Shown: one piece after another, positions 33,957 to 43,309 of the stretch
Position numbering within the stretch: the first letter of the stretch is position 1
Layout: the number at the start of each line of letters is the position of its first letter
Assembly: GCA_002407925.1 (NCBI GenBank)
Contig: DHPN01000009.1
Span: 26,113-75,477, forward strand
Reading direction: 5' to 3'
DNA: 49,365 bases
DNA from: Atopobiaceae bacterium UBA5363
Lineage (GTDB): Bacteria > Actinomycetota > Coriobacteriia > Coriobacteriales > Atopobiaceae
Notes under the pieces: generated by a model
What the model was told of the DNA's origin: nothing
The model's input: the letters and a program-made list of their open reading frames with translations, nothing else
Databases searched by the model: none
Made by a program: the position numbers and the translations under genes

Positions 33957-36059
33957 TTACTCCTCACTATGCTGTGATGCGGCTGATTTCTCATTGAAGA
34001 AGCCGAGCTTCAGAGAACTATGGCGAATGAAGCCATCGAATATCACGAATAGTTGTGGCAGTACAAAGAAGATCAGGATGACTGAGATGAAGGCGCCTCG
34101 GGCGATGAGAAGCCCGACATCTTGGATCAGCGGGCTGGAAGCCACAACATAGATGCCGAGGCAGGCCACGATAAGAATGGAGCTTGAGGTGATGATGGGC
34201 TGCGCAGCATACTCGATCGCCTCGATGGAGGCGCGCCTTTTGCTCATGCGCTTGCGTCTCGTGAGGTAATCCTCCGTGTAGATGATCGCGTAGTCAACCG
34301 ATGCGCCAAGCTGCACAGCGTCGATGACTAAGAAGGCCACGAAGTTCACGAATGTCCCCATGAAGTACGGAACGGCCTCATTGATCCAAATGGACACCTC
34401 GATAGCCAGAAGCAGGGTTATGGGGATCGAGATCGACTTGAACATGATCAACAAAACAACGCCGATGGAGATGATCGAAGCGAGCTTGACGGTGGTGTTG
34501 TCCCCTGAGGTCACCGAGCGTATGTCGTAGTAGCTCACGGCGTTGCCGACGAGATGGTAGCCATCGCCGTAGTGCTCCTCGCAGAGGTTGCGGACCGTCT
34601 CCACGAGATTGAAGGCGACTGTCCCCTCATCAGGTATGTTCGATGTGAGAATGATGCGGCTGTAGCCACCGTTGATTAGCTGGCTTACCTCGTCTGCGTC
34701 GGCAAGCTCATCTGGCAGGCCATCGCCGGCGACAGTGGTATAAGACAGCACTGATTTCGTCGTGGGCAAAGCTTTGAGCTCGTTGACAAGCGTATCTTCC
34801 TCGCTCCACTGCCCCTCCGGCACCATGATCGCCCATGTCTGTGACTCGCCGAAGGCCTCGTTGATAGTGTCGTTGTCCAGCTTGACCTGTGAGGTGGGCG
34901 CCAGGTTTGACGCCTCCCCATAGGTGAAGCTCACGCCCTGCGAGCCAAGCAGGGCTGGCACGGCTATGACGAGCACGATGATAAGCGCAGGTATTGCACC
35001 TTTGTGGCAGAAGCGTGCCATGCCCTTGAAACTTTTGATGAAGGGCTTGTGCGTCGTCTTCTCCACGGCTTTGCGCATGTTGTACAAGATGCACGGCATG
35101 AGCAAGGTGATGGTGAAGAATGAGCAGACGATGCCCTTGGCCAGGGCAATGCCCATATCTTGTCCAATGAGGAACTGCATCGCGGAAAGTGACAGGAAGC
35201 CGAAGAAAGTGACGGCTGCGGATGACAAGATGACAGGGAACGACTTGGTCATAGCTGCGACCATGGCGTCGAACTGGTCATCGTATTTTTCACGGTACTT
35301 CCCGAAGTTGGTGAGCAGCACAATGGAGTAATCCATTGACACGGCGAGCTGCAGGACGCTGGCCACCAGCTGAGTTATGGAGGAGATGGTGCCGCGGAAG
35401 ATGTTCGTGCCCATGTTGAGAATGATTGCTATGCCAATCGTGAGAAGCATAACCACAGGGTGCAAATAGCTCGTCGTTGAAAGCATGACGATGACAAAAA
35501 CCGTGATGACGGCGATTGCCATGATGTGGGCCATGTCAGTGTCGAGGGTAGACATGCTGGAGGCGTTGGAGACGGCTGATCCATCCATTGCGACGTTCTG
35601 GGTTCCTGGCAGGTCATAGCCGAGCTCGCGTATATGATCGATCTCCTGCTGGTCGACGGTGTCAGAAAGCACCATTTGGAAGAGATAGCCTTGGCCGTCA
35701 TACCAGTCAGAGACGGTGTCCTGGTCCTGAACCTCGAGGGGCTCGTCAAGGTCAACCTCGTCACCTAACCATGTGACGGACACCACGTCGCCTTCGTCTT
35801 TGAGCTCGCTCGTGAACTTCTCTGCGTCTACTTGTGAGATGCCGGTCACATATACCCGTGCGTTTGTGATGTCGTTGCCATAGGTTTCCTTCATGGCGCT
35901 GAGGTCTTGGGAGGACTTTGCACTGGGAGGGAGATAGTCACTCATGTCTGCATTGACCTTAACATGGGGGATGCAGGCCGCACAGATGATCGTCAAAAGT
36001 ATAAAGATAGCAATCACTATCTTGCGATGTTTTAAAACACCTCTAAACATTTTTTGCAT
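33957..36059 (-). CDS. MMPL/RND-family exporter
   Basis: A 700-aa RND-type membrane transporter of the MMPL subclass. It has two symmetrical halves, each with a membrane helix, a large extracellular loop and a helix bundle. The halves carry related motifs, VSMDYSIVLLTNFGKYREKY and GASVDYAIIYTEDYLTRR. MMPL proteins export lipids, siderophores or drugs with the proton gradient. The ATG at 36059 has AGGAG at a longer than usual distance (about 12 nt). A palindrome upstream at 36094-36119 and a divergent TetR gene suggest drug-like induction. It heads a two-gene operon ending at the 31516-31547 terminator. Confidence 0.92.
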   Translation of the reverse strand: MQKMFRGVLKHRKIVIAIFILLTIICAACIPHVKVNADMSDYLPPSAKSSQDLSAMKETYGNDITNARVYVTGISQVDAEKFTSELKDEGDVVSVTWLGDEVDLDEPLEVQDQDTVSDWYDGQGYLFQMVLSDTVDQQEIDHIRELGYDLPGTQNVAMDGSAVSNASSMSTLDTDMAHIMAIAVITVFVIVMLSTTSYLHPVVMLLTIGIAIILNMGTNIFRGTISSITQLVASVLQLAVSMDYSIVLLTNFGKYREKYDDQFDAMVAAMTKSFPVILSSAAVTFFGFLSLSAMQFLIGQDMGIALAKGIVCSFFTITLLMPCILYNMRKAVEKTTHKPFIKSFKGMARFCHKGAIPALIIVLVIAVPALLGSQGVSFTYGEASNLAPTSQVKLDNDTINEAFGESQTWAIMVPEGQWSEEDTLVNELKALPTTKSVLSYTTVAGDGLPDELADADEVSQLINGGYSRIILTSNIPDEGTVAFNLVETVRNLCEEHYGDGYHLVGNAVSYYDIRSVTSGDNTTVKLASIISIGVVLLIMFKSISIPITLLLAIEVSIWINEAVPYFMGTFVNFVAFLVIDAVQLGASVDYAIIYTEDYLTRRKRMSKRRASIEAIEYAAQPIITSSSILIVACLGIYVVASSPLIQDVGLLIARGAFISVILIFFVLPQLFVIFDGFIRHSSLKLGFFNEKSAASQHSEE

Positions 36060-36093
36060 GGGGTAGTAGATCTCCTTCCGTTTACAAAAAATT

Positions 36094-36119
36094 ACAGCCG
36101 TTTAAACTCAAACAGCTGT
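36094..36119. promoter_or_regulatory. Candidate TetR operator
   Basis: ACAGCCGTTT-N6-AAACAGCTGT is an inverted repeat with 9 of 10 matching positions in each arm. It sits between the MMPL start and the divergent TetR gene, the normal place for a TetR-family operator. Confidence 0.6.
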
Positions 36120-36242
36120 CGTTTTCTACCCGTATTCAATTATTGTTAGAGATGAGAAGCAATCAATCCCCAATTAAGCATACAAACGTATATAATTAGA
36201 CAGATATTTCTTTGGTTGTTTGAAATGAAGCGAGTGAGCGCC

Positions 36243-36833
36243 ATGAACAAGCCGATGAATCGAAATGCGCATCGTTCCATCAGAATGTTGAAAGATGCTT
36301 TTGTCCAGCTGCTGGCTGAAAAGCCCTATGAAAGCATCTCTGTCTCGGATGTCACCCGTCGTGCCGATCTTAACCGAGGTACGTTTTATGCCCACTTTGA
36401 CAACATCGATGACCTCTTTCGCTGTGTTATGGAGGATATTACGACAAAGGTTTCGCATCTGCTCGACCAGACGCTTGATGGCGACTTTCTTGAAAATCCT
36501 TTACCTGTTCTCAAGCAAATAGGTAACTACCTCGATAACGATCGTAAGCTCTACCACAAACTTGTGAGCTCCACTAGTGCGGAGATGTTTATTAACTCTT
36601 TAACAAAGATGTTTCGCGGAAGGGTACGTGAGCGTCTTATAGAGGGCAAGACGGAAGATGAAGCAAGATTTGATGTGCTTGTATCTGAGTATTTAGCGAG
36701 TGGTATTCTTGGCACATATCGCGCGTGGCTTGTAGGTGAGTATGGCACTACAAGGATTGAGGAAGTCAATCAGGACCTTTGCCGTGTAGTTATTGCAACT
36801 GGTGGAGCCGTGCGTAGCCAAAAGGTCATTTGA
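36243..36833 (+). CDS. TetR/AcrR-family regulator
   Basis: A TetR-type repressor of about 196 aa. The HTH is ISVSDVTRRADLNRGTFYAH (about residues 31-50), followed by FDNIDDLF. The remaining helices form the ligand domain. Two ATGs are possible; I use 36243, where the protein begins MNKPMNRN and GAGTGAG precedes it. TATAAT at 36191-36196 is a good -10 with no obvious -35. It is divergent from the MMPL operon and probably represses that operon and itself through the 36094-36119 palindrome. Confidence 0.9.
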   Translation: MNKPMNRNAHRSIRMLKDAFVQLLAEKPYESISVSDVTRRADLNRGTFYAHFDNIDDLFRCVMEDITTKVSHLLDQTLDGDFLENPLPVLKQIGNYLDNDRKLYHKLVSSTSAEMFINSLTKMFRGRVRERLIEGKTEDEARFDVLVSEYLASGILGTYRAWLVGEYGTTRIEEVNQDLCRVVIATGGAVRSQKVI

Positions 36834-36925
36834 TAGTCCATGTGAGCCATGCTTTTCGTAAGATGACGGCTAGCTGTATTTCAGCAGTACATCAGCTCTA
36901 TCGAGACAAGAATAGGCGAGCGCTG

Positions 36926-37594
36926 ATGGCACGTATCTATGTAATAGAAGATGATGAAGACGTACGGGGGCAGCTCTGTGTTCTGCTTCGTCGTGGGGGC
37001 TATGAGGCTATATATGCTGAGTCATTTGAGGATGTAGCGCAACAGGTATTTGCCGCGGATCCTGATCTTGTTCTACTTGATTTGGGACTACCGGGAACAG
37101 ATGGGCAATATATCATTAAAGAACTGCGGCAAAGCAGCGACGTACCTATTATCGTTCTTACAAGTCGTGCAGGTGATCTTGATGAGCTTATGAGTATCTC
37201 ATTAGGAGCGGACGACTTCATTGCAAAACCTAAAAGTGGACAGCTGCTTCTCGCCCACATTGATGCTGTTTTACGCCGCATGAAAGGTTTGAGTGCAGCT
37301 GGGCGTATCCTAGAAAAAGATGGCCTTGTTATGGATGTGGCACGCTCAACAGCAAGCTATCAGGGATCGAGCGTTGAACTCACAAAAAATGAATCTCGAA
37401 TACTTGAGCTTCTTCTTTCTCGCAGTGGACAAATTGTCTCGCGAGAAGAAATTATGGAAGCACTTTGGAACTCTGATGCCTTCGTGGATGACAATACGTT
37501 GACCGTTAATATGAACCGGCTGAGGCAAGCTCTTACTAAAATAGGAATTACTCATTGTGTCGTGACACATCGAGGACAAGGCTATTCGCTATGA
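36926..37594 (+). CDS. OmpR-type response regulator of a Bce-like module
   Basis: A 223-aa two-domain response regulator. The receiver domain has IEDDEDV, phosphoacceptor D52 (LLDLGLPGTDG) and the conserved lysine in IAKPKSG; the C-terminal winged helix carries ELTKNESRILELLL and DDNTLTVNMNRLRQAL. AGGCGAG lies five bases before the ATG at 36926; the upstream in-frame extension is not used. The stop overlaps the kinase start (ATGA). The closest architecture is BceR, whose operator type is found at 38662-38677 before the transporter genes. Confidence 0.92.
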   Translation: MARIYVIEDDEDVRGQLCVLLRRGGYEAIYAESFEDVAQQVFAADPDLVLLDLGLPGTDGQYIIKELRQSSDVPIIVLTSRAGDLDELMSISLGADDFIAKPKSGQLLLAHIDAVLRRMKGLSAAGRILEKDGLVMDVARSTASYQGSSVELTKNESRILELLLSRSGQIVSREEIMEALWNSDAFVDDNTLTVNMNRLRQALTKIGITHCVVTHRGQGYSL

Positions 37595-38628
37595 GCATAG
37601 AAACCTATCTTCGCTCGCATATCGTCTCTTTACTTCTGTGTGTCCTGTCCATTATCGCAACATATTTCTTGGTGAGAGTATTGGATGCTGCAGGGAATGC
37701 CGCATTGCTGATAGCTCTTATGCAGGCACTTTTCCTTATTGTTGCAGGTCTTTTCAACTGGTTTTCTGGGCGCCGTTTTTGGGAGGGGCTTGTTGAGATT
37801 GCTGATGCTCCTGCCAACGAAGTGCTTTCCCTTGCATCAAATGTCGTAGAGCCTGAGTTTGCAGAAGGAATCATAGTCAAAAGGGCTCTGGATAACACCA
37901 CCCATGCGGCAAATGCTATGGTTGGTAGCTTAAATGCAGGACAAAATGACTATCGTGAGTTCATTGAAAGCTGGGTCCATGAGATCAAAACGCCTCTTGC
38001 TGCAGCCAATCTTATGATTGAGAACTATTCGGATCCTCGCTTGCGGCCTCTTTGTGCAGAGCTTGATCGTATAGGTTCCTATGTGGAGCAAGCTTTGTTC
38101 TATGCACGAAGTGGCTCGGTTGAAAATGACTATCTTATTCGGGACGTATCTGTTGACTCTATGGTCAAAGAAGCTGTTAAATCTCGTGCTTCAGAACTTA
38201 TAGCAGCCAATATCTCAGTTGAACTATCTGGTTTAGGACAACCGAGTCCGAGTGTACCTTGCGATCCTAAGTGGGTTGTCTTCGTGATTGGGCAACTCAT
38301 TGATAATGCAGTTCGTTATCGCTATATAGGTCAAGAGCGTAGTGCGTCCATTTCATTTTCAGCGCATGCATTAGATCTAAAGACAGCCAACGAATGCGTT
38401 GTCCTTCAGATACGGGACAACGGCTGTGGTATCCCCTCAGCTGATATTGGCCGTGTTTTTGAAAAGGGATTTACTGGGGAAAATGGCCGCAGTCGTAAAA
38501 AGTCGACAGGTCTTGGCCTGTATCTCGCTCATGTTCTTTGTGAAAAGATGGGTCTTAGCGTGGCTATCGAAAGTATATATGGCTCTTGGACCTGTGTCTC
38601 CATTACCTTTCCTCGGCTAAAACCCTAA
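37591..38628 (+). CDS. Intramembrane-sensing histidine kinase (BceS-like)
   Basis: A 345-aa sensor kinase with two membrane helices (about 11-29 and 36-57) and almost no extracellular loop. Such kinases do not sense directly but through their partner ABC transporter. The H-box is WVHEIKTPLAAANLM (H130), with N-box IGQLIDNAVRYRY and G-boxes DNGCGIPSADIGRVFEKGF and STGLGLYLAHVL. The ATG overlaps the regulator's stop. Peptide antibiotics such as bacitracin are usual triggers of this class; the ligand here is unknown. Confidence 0.92.
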   Translation: MSIETYLRSHIVSLLLCVLSIIATYFLVRVLDAAGNAALLIALMQALFLIVAGLFNWFSGRRFWEGLVEIADAPANEVLSLASNVVEPEFAEGIIVKRALDNTTHAANAMVGSLNAGQNDYREFIESWVHEIKTPLAAANLMIENYSDPRLRPLCAELDRIGSYVEQALFYARSGSVENDYLIRDVSVDSMVKEAVKSRASELIAANISVELSGLGQPSPSVPCDPKWVVFVIGQLIDNAVRYRYIGQERSASISFSAHALDLKTANECVVLQIRDNGCGIPSADIGRVFEKGFTGENGRSRKKSTGLGLYLAHVLCEKMGLSVAIESIYGSWTCVSITFPRLKP

Positions 38629-38661
38629 AACGCGAAAAACCAGTTTCTTAGCTACCTAGAC

Positions 38662-38677
38662 CTTACAAAAATGTAAG
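38662..38677. promoter_or_regulatory. BceR-type operator
   Basis: CTTACA-AAAA-TGTAAG is a perfect palindrome that fits the BceR-class consensus TNACA-N4-TGTAA. It sits 90-105 nt before the start of the ABC ATPase gene, as expected for regulator-driven transporter induction. Confidence 0.75.
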
Positions 38678-38765
38678 TTTGCGGTAAGCAAAATCGATGG
38701 CTCACAAAGTTGCTCTCATCCATTCTTGTCTTTGTACCGATGGCAGAGAAGAGAAAGGTTTTAGT

Positions 38766-39596
38766 ATGCCTGTAGATATCACTGCAGCAGCTCCAGAGCA
38801 CAGTAGTGCTCACATGGCTGGTTCAGCTTTCCATGCTCGTGTCCTTGATGTAAGAAATCTCGAGAAGGTCTATGGCGTTCGTGGAGGTAGTACACGGGCG
38901 CTTGCTGGCGTGAGCTTTGGTGTAGATGCCGGCGAGCTCGTTGCTATAATGGGACCTTCTGGATCAGGTAAGTCGACGCTGCTCAACTGTATTGCCACGA
39001 TTGATATACCTACCTCCGGCTCTATCATAATTGGCGGCCAAGACACTTCTCGTCTTAAGCACTCAGCACTTGCCGATTTTCGCCGGACTAAGCTCGGCTT
39101 CATTTTTCAAGATGCTAATCTGCTCGATACTCTTACTGCCCGGGAAAATATTGCGTTGCCTCTTACGATTGGCCGCGTAGCAGCCGGTGAGATACGTGGC
39201 CGTGTCAGTCGCATTGCTGAGGCTCTTGGGGTAGCTGAGGTACTCGATAAGTATCCCTACCAAATGTCTGGTGGGCAAAGACAACGTGTAGCTGCTGCTC
39301 GTGCACTTGTGGGAGATCCACGCCTAGTTCTTGCCGATGAGCCGACAGGAGCTCTTGACTCAAAGAATTCGCAGCTTCTGCTTGAAAGTCTTGAGGCTCT
39401 CAATCGCCGTCTGGGTACAACGGTGCTCATGGTAACCCACAACTCCTTTGCAGCGAGCTTTTGCCGTCGTGTGCTTTTTATTCGTGACGGCAAACTCTTT
39501 ACCGAGATCGTCCGTGGAAGTGACTCACGCCGGAAGTTTTTTGATGAAATTATGCAGGTTGTATCAATGATGGGAGGTGTAGATGATGTTCGCTAG
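38766..39596 (+). CDS. ABC transporter ATPase (BceA-like)
   Basis: A 276-aa MacB/LolD-type ATPase. Walker A is GPSGSGKST (63-71), the signature is MSGGQRQRVAAARAL, Walker B is LVLADEPTGALD and the switch is VTHN. I use ATG 38766, where GAAAGG is seven bases upstream; an earlier ATG at 38697 would lie next to the operator-promoter region. The stop overlaps the permease start by 14 bases. With the permease it forms a BceAB-type transporter for peptide antibiotic resistance and signalling. Confidence 0.92.
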   Translation: MPVDITAAAPEHSSAHMAGSAFHARVLDVRNLEKVYGVRGGSTRALAGVSFGVDAGELVAIMGPSGSGKSTLLNCIATIDIPTSGSIIIGGQDTSRLKHSALADFRRTKLGFIFQDANLLDTLTARENIALPLTIGRVAAGEIRGRVSRIAEALGVAEVLDKYPYQMSGGQRQRVAAARALVGDPRLVLADEPTGALDSKNSQLLLESLEALNRRLGTTVLMVTHNSFAASFCRRVLFIRDGKLFTEIVRGSDSRRKFFDEIMQVVSMMGGVDDVR

Positions 39597-41688
39597 GCTT
39601 GCGCTGGGAAATGTTCGCAAGTCCGCGCGAGACTACGCGATCTATTTTGTGACATTAGTCTTGGGCGTTGCCGTCTTTTACGCCTTCAATACAATGGCAA
39701 ACCAAGCTGATTTCTTTGAAGGCGATACCCGCGAAGTTATGCAAACAGTAGGATTGCTGTTGCATGGCCTTACGTATTTCTTGGCTGTGGTCATGGGCTT
39801 TTTGATGGTTTATGCCAATAACTTTCTTATGCGTCGTCGTAAACAAGAGTTGGGACTCTACCAGGTACTTGGCATGCGTCGTCGGCAGGTTTCACTGGTT
39901 TTAACTCTTGAGTTGCTTTTCGCTTCGGCTCTTTCATTTGCTATTGGCATCGCTTGCGGTGTGTTGCTCTCACAAATCCTAGTCTTTGTGACAGCGCACC
40001 TCTTTGAGGCGACAGTGTCGAACTTCCATTTCTTTTTTTCCTTTGATGCACTTTTAACGACGCTTGTTTGCTTTGGTGTCATATTTTTTGTCATGTTGTT
40101 TTTCAACATGCGCTCGTTGCGTAAGCTGCGCCTTGTTGAGTTAATGGGCGCACGTCATGAAAATGAGAAAGTACGTGTTCGAGGCATGGGTCTGTCCACT
40201 GTGTTGTTTGTTGGTGGACTTGCGTTGATTATCGTGGCCTATGTCCGCCTACTGCATGACGGGCTGCCTGTATCTAGTGGTGCTATGCCAGCCTTTTATG
40301 TGACTACCGCTCTTGTTGTGCTAGGCACACTTATCTTGTTTTTTGGGCTCGGGGGTCTCTTTTTGGCCATTGCCTCACGCCGGCAATCTTATTGGCGAGA
40401 TCTGAATATGTTTACAACGCGTGAACTTGCCGCTCGCATCAACACCACCGGCGTTTCCCTTGCCGTAATCTCACTTGTGCTCTTTTTAGCCATAACATCA
40501 GTCACGGCAGGTATGGGTATCTGTAATGCCCTCAATGAGGGGATAGAGAAAAACACACCCTACGATGCTACGCTTACACAATATTCGTCTACTGATGAAG
40601 CAAACCAAGAAGTTGATCTCATAGCTCTTTTAAAGAATGCGGGCGTCGATACGGATGCGCTTGGGCATCTAGCTCAGAGTACGGTTTACTACAATCTAGG
40701 ATCTGAATCGGGCGTGGCAGGGATTACCCTGTCTGAGATGGCACAAGAAACCGGTGCCACATTGCCCCTCGGCATGGATAGCTCTGATGCCTCTAGCACG
40801 GGACTTTATGTGATGAGTGAAAGTGATTACAATGCGCTGCGTTCCATCTTAGGCATGAGCGCAATTGAGCTGGACGGTGAGCACTATCTTATTACCTGCA
40901 GCATGGATAACGATGAAATTGTTAGTTTTTATAACAAAGCTCTCGACTCTGGATACGCTATTACCATAGGCGGCCAACTATTGAGTCCCCAGCAAACTGA
41001 AACGATAACAGATACAAGTGCGACATTTGTGAATAGTAATATAGGTTCGAATTCAGGAACGCTCATTGTGCCAGATGCTATTGCTAGTGCAGCACGTGGA
41101 GAGAAGTCCTACAGCGAAACGAATCTTGAGGTTATGTATGCGGAAGGTACGACGACAGAAGAAGGCGATAACCTCATGGAGGCTGCCGCTGCCGCTCTAG
41201 AGGCAGATTCGACAACGTATAAGAGCCTTGCATATATGAGCCTTGCAACGCGTGAGGGAGTTGCGAAGGCCTCTGAGAGCACAACCGGCATGGTTAGCTA
41301 TTTGGCAATCTACATAGGTTTCGTGCTGGTGGTATCGTGTGCCGCCATACTTGCAATTCAGCAGCTCTCTGGTGCAAGTGACTCTGCCTTGCGGTATAGG
41401 ACACTATCTGAGCTGGGCTGCCCTGATCGTCTTATCTATCGGTCTCTCTTGTTTCAGACGCTCTTGAGTTTCCTTTTCCCTCTCATAGTGGCTCTTGCTC
41501 ACTCTGTCGTGGCGCTTAAATGTGTAATTGATGTTATTAAGGTTTTCGGGCAAATTAACATCTTGTCGAGCTCGCTTATGGCGGTATCAATCTTTCTGGT
41601 TGTTTATGGTGGGTACTTTTTTGTAACCTACCGCACAGCTCGATCGGTGGTGCACGGAACTCTCGTTGGGGCCCGCCACTCCGCATAA
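39583..41688 (+). CDS. BceB-like FtsX-family permease
   Basis: A 701-aa permease with about ten membrane helices. A large extracellular domain lies between helices 7 and 8 (about 315-570), the hallmark of BceB-type permeases that bind peptide antibiotic-lipid complexes. FtsX-like segments include LMVYANNFLMRRRKQELGLY and LVELMGARHENEKV. GGGAGGTG precedes the ATG; a second ATG directly follows. It would signal to the neighbouring kinase and remove or free the antibiotic target. Confidence 0.92.
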   Translation: MMFARLALGNVRKSARDYAIYFVTLVLGVAVFYAFNTMANQADFFEGDTREVMQTVGLLLHGLTYFLAVVMGFLMVYANNFLMRRRKQELGLYQVLGMRRRQVSLVLTLELLFASALSFAIGIACGVLLSQILVFVTAHLFEATVSNFHFFFSFDALLTTLVCFGVIFFVMLFFNMRSLRKLRLVELMGARHENEKVRVRGMGLSTVLFVGGLALIIVAYVRLLHDGLPVSSGAMPAFYVTTALVVLGTLILFFGLGGLFLAIASRRQSYWRDLNMFTTRELAARINTTGVSLAVISLVLFLAITSVTAGMGICNALNEGIEKNTPYDATLTQYSSTDEANQEVDLIALLKNAGVDTDALGHLAQSTVYYNLGSESGVAGITLSEMAQETGATLPLGMDSSDASSTGLYVMSESDYNALRSILGMSAIELDGEHYLITCSMDNDEIVSFYNKALDSGYAITIGGQLLSPQQTETITDTSATFVNSNIGSNSGTLIVPDAIASAARGEKSYSETNLEVMYAEGTTTEEGDNLMEAAAAALEADSTTYKSLAYMSLATREGVAKASESTTGMVSYLAIYIGFVLVVSCAAILAIQQLSGASDSALRYRTLSELGCPDRLIYRSLLFQTLLSFLFPLIVALAHSVVALKCVIDVIKVFGQINILSSSLMAVSIFLVVYGGYFFVTYRTARSVVHGTLVGARHSA

Positions 41689-41713
41689 GTTCATAGCTGT
41701 ACTGACCGAATGT

Positions 41714-41752
41714 AGCCACTCTCCTCACGTTTACTTGGCGAGGGGAGTGGCT
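41714..41752 (+). terminator. Hairpin after the Bce-like operon
   Basis: AGCCACTCTCCTC and GAGGGGAGTGGCT form a 13-bp stem with one wobble pair and a 13-nt loop, 25 nt after the permease stop. No U-run follows. Confidence 0.5.
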
Positions 41753-41834
41753 GTGCGCTGACCTTAAGCTTCGGTAGCGTCGCATTGACGAGAAGCGCTA
41801 CACTTTAAGCAGGGCTCAGAGATGAAGGGCAACC

Positions 41835-42464
41835 ATGTGTCACCGTATAATGCCGCTTCGGATGGATACGTTAGTCCAAGCTATGGAGCGCCAAAAACAG
41901 ACAGGCCATGCAACAGTACAGTTTAGCGGACAAGAAGCAGTAGAGGCTTACCCGGGGATGCGCGTGCCTTTGCTTTTGCCTGATAAGACCGGTGCACTTC
42001 AGGTAGCAAGTCTTACCTGGGGTCTCAAGCCTCAATCACGTGGTACTTCCCCAATTTCTGGACTCGTTTTTAATACACGTCTCGATACGGCTCTTGATCA
42101 GATGCAAAAAGGCTATGGTATGTGGCATGAGGCTATACGCTTCGGTCGCTGTCTTGTGCCTGTGCGTTGGTTTTATGAGACGAGCCGTAGCCATCGTACG
42201 ATTAGTGCGCGGACTGGCAAGCCGGTCTTTGCACAGTATCGCTTTCGCGTGCCCGGCAGGCAGGTCTTCTTGCTTGGCGGCGTCGTGCGAGGGGATCACT
42301 TCTCTTTGGTCACGACCGAGCCCAATGAGGCTGTCTCTGCAGTGCACACGCGCATGCCGCTGGTGCTTGGCTCGGGGGAGTCGCAGCTCTGGCTCGGTCC
42401 TGATTTCTCGCGTCTCGCGGATCGTAGCAGCATCGGGCTTGCTGTCGAAGAGGCCAAACGCTAA
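41835..42464 (+). CDS. HMCES/YedK-like abasic-site shield protein
   Basis: A 209-aa SRAP-family protein. The catalytic Cys follows the initiator Met (MCHRIM), which in YedK/HMCES forms a thiazolidine bond with abasic sites in single-stranded DNA. Other conserved elements are present in altered form: NTRLDT in place of NARSET, RCLVPVRWFYE in place of RCLxPxxGFYEW, and HTRMPLVL with the active histidine. The acidic partner is present as the Glu in FYE. AAGGG lies a few bases before the ATG. Its stop is two bases from the convergent OGG1-like gene. Confidence 0.88.
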   Translation: MCHRIMPLRMDTLVQAMERQKQTGHATVQFSGQEAVEAYPGMRVPLLLPDKTGALQVASLTWGLKPQSRGTSPISGLVFNTRLDTALDQMQKGYGMWHEAIRFGRCLVPVRWFYETSRSHRTISARTGKPVFAQYRFRVPGRQVFLLGGVVRGDHFSLVTTEPNEAVSAVHTRMPLVLGSGESQLWLGPDFSRLADRSSIGLAVEEAKR

Positions 42465-42466
42465 GC

Positions 42467-43309
42467 TCATGGCTTTTTTGGCTTGCTGCATGAAGGCTGC
42501 TTCCTGCCGCGCTTGTATTTGTCGCGTATCCACGTGAAGACAAGCTGCTGCTGGATGCCGCCGAGACGTGGGTGCCATTGTATGTCGAAGTCGCGTTCAG
42601 CTCGCTTGATCCAAACATCGCGCGGGACGGCCTCATCATAGCCAAGGCCGTAGAGGCAGATGCAGCTTGCAACCTTCGGGCCTATGCCGGGGAGCCTCTC
42701 TAGCTCTGCCATCTGTGCCTCTAGCGGGGCAAAGGGGTGGCTGAGTGCAAGGGGGCGCCAACCTGCCGCGGCGCGCTGTGCCAACTCGAGAAGATAGGGC
42801 CGCCGGTAGCCAAGGCGCAAATCATTGCATATGGCAGGATTGTTGATAATTTCAATAAGGCGTGAGACAGACGGCATGCTGCCCGGTGGGTCTCCATGAG
42901 CTATCAAGACATCCATTGTTCGCTGTATGCGGGAGATGTTGGAATTCTGGCTTATGATGAAGCTGACAGCGACATCAAGCCACTGCTGATGTAGGACGCG
43001 GATGCCCCGCGACGTGCTGCGCAGCTCGCTTGGAAGCAGGCCGCTCGCCTCAAGCTCTGCCAACATCGCCGCATAGTTGTCGTCGAGCGCAAAATAATGC
43101 CGCCAGTATCTGAGCTCTTCCTCGCTAGGCTGCTTTTTATCGGGCCATCTGAGACAGAGCTTGTCTTCAGCTTGTGATGCCATGCAAACCCTTTTCCCGG
43201 ATGTGATGCGCCACTGCGAGCGTATGCCGCTTTGCGACTGCCACGTAAACACCTGGCCGCTTGCGGCAATCGCCTCAAGCGAGAACTCCTTTGCTTCCCA
43301 AGTCACCAT
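42467..43309 (-). CDS. OGG1-like 8-oxoguanine DNA glycosylase/AP lyase
   Basis: A 280-aa HhH-GPD glycosylase. The hairpin is LPGIGPKVASCICLYGL with the Schiff-base lysine K212, and the catalytic aspartate is D231 (AVPRDVW). The N-terminal lobe and WRHYFALDDNY match the OGG1 family (LRxYFxLDxxY). It removes 8-oxoguanine opposite C and nicks the abasic site. GGAGG lies five bases before the ATG. The convergent YedK-like gene also deals with abasic DNA. Confidence 0.9.
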   Translation of the reverse strand: MVTWEAKEFSLEAIAASGQVFTWQSQSGIRSQWRITSGKRVCMASQAEDKLCLRWPDKKQPSEEELRYWRHYFALDDNYAAMLAELEASGLLPSELRSTSRGIRVLHQQWLDVAVSFIISQNSNISRIQRTMDVLIAHGDPPGSMPSVSRLIEIINNPAICNDLRLGYRRPYLLELAQRAAAGWRPLALSHPFAPLEAQMAELERLPGIGPKVASCICLYGLGYDEAVPRDVWIKRAERDFDIQWHPRLGGIQQQLVFTWIRDKYKRGRKQPSCSKPKKP

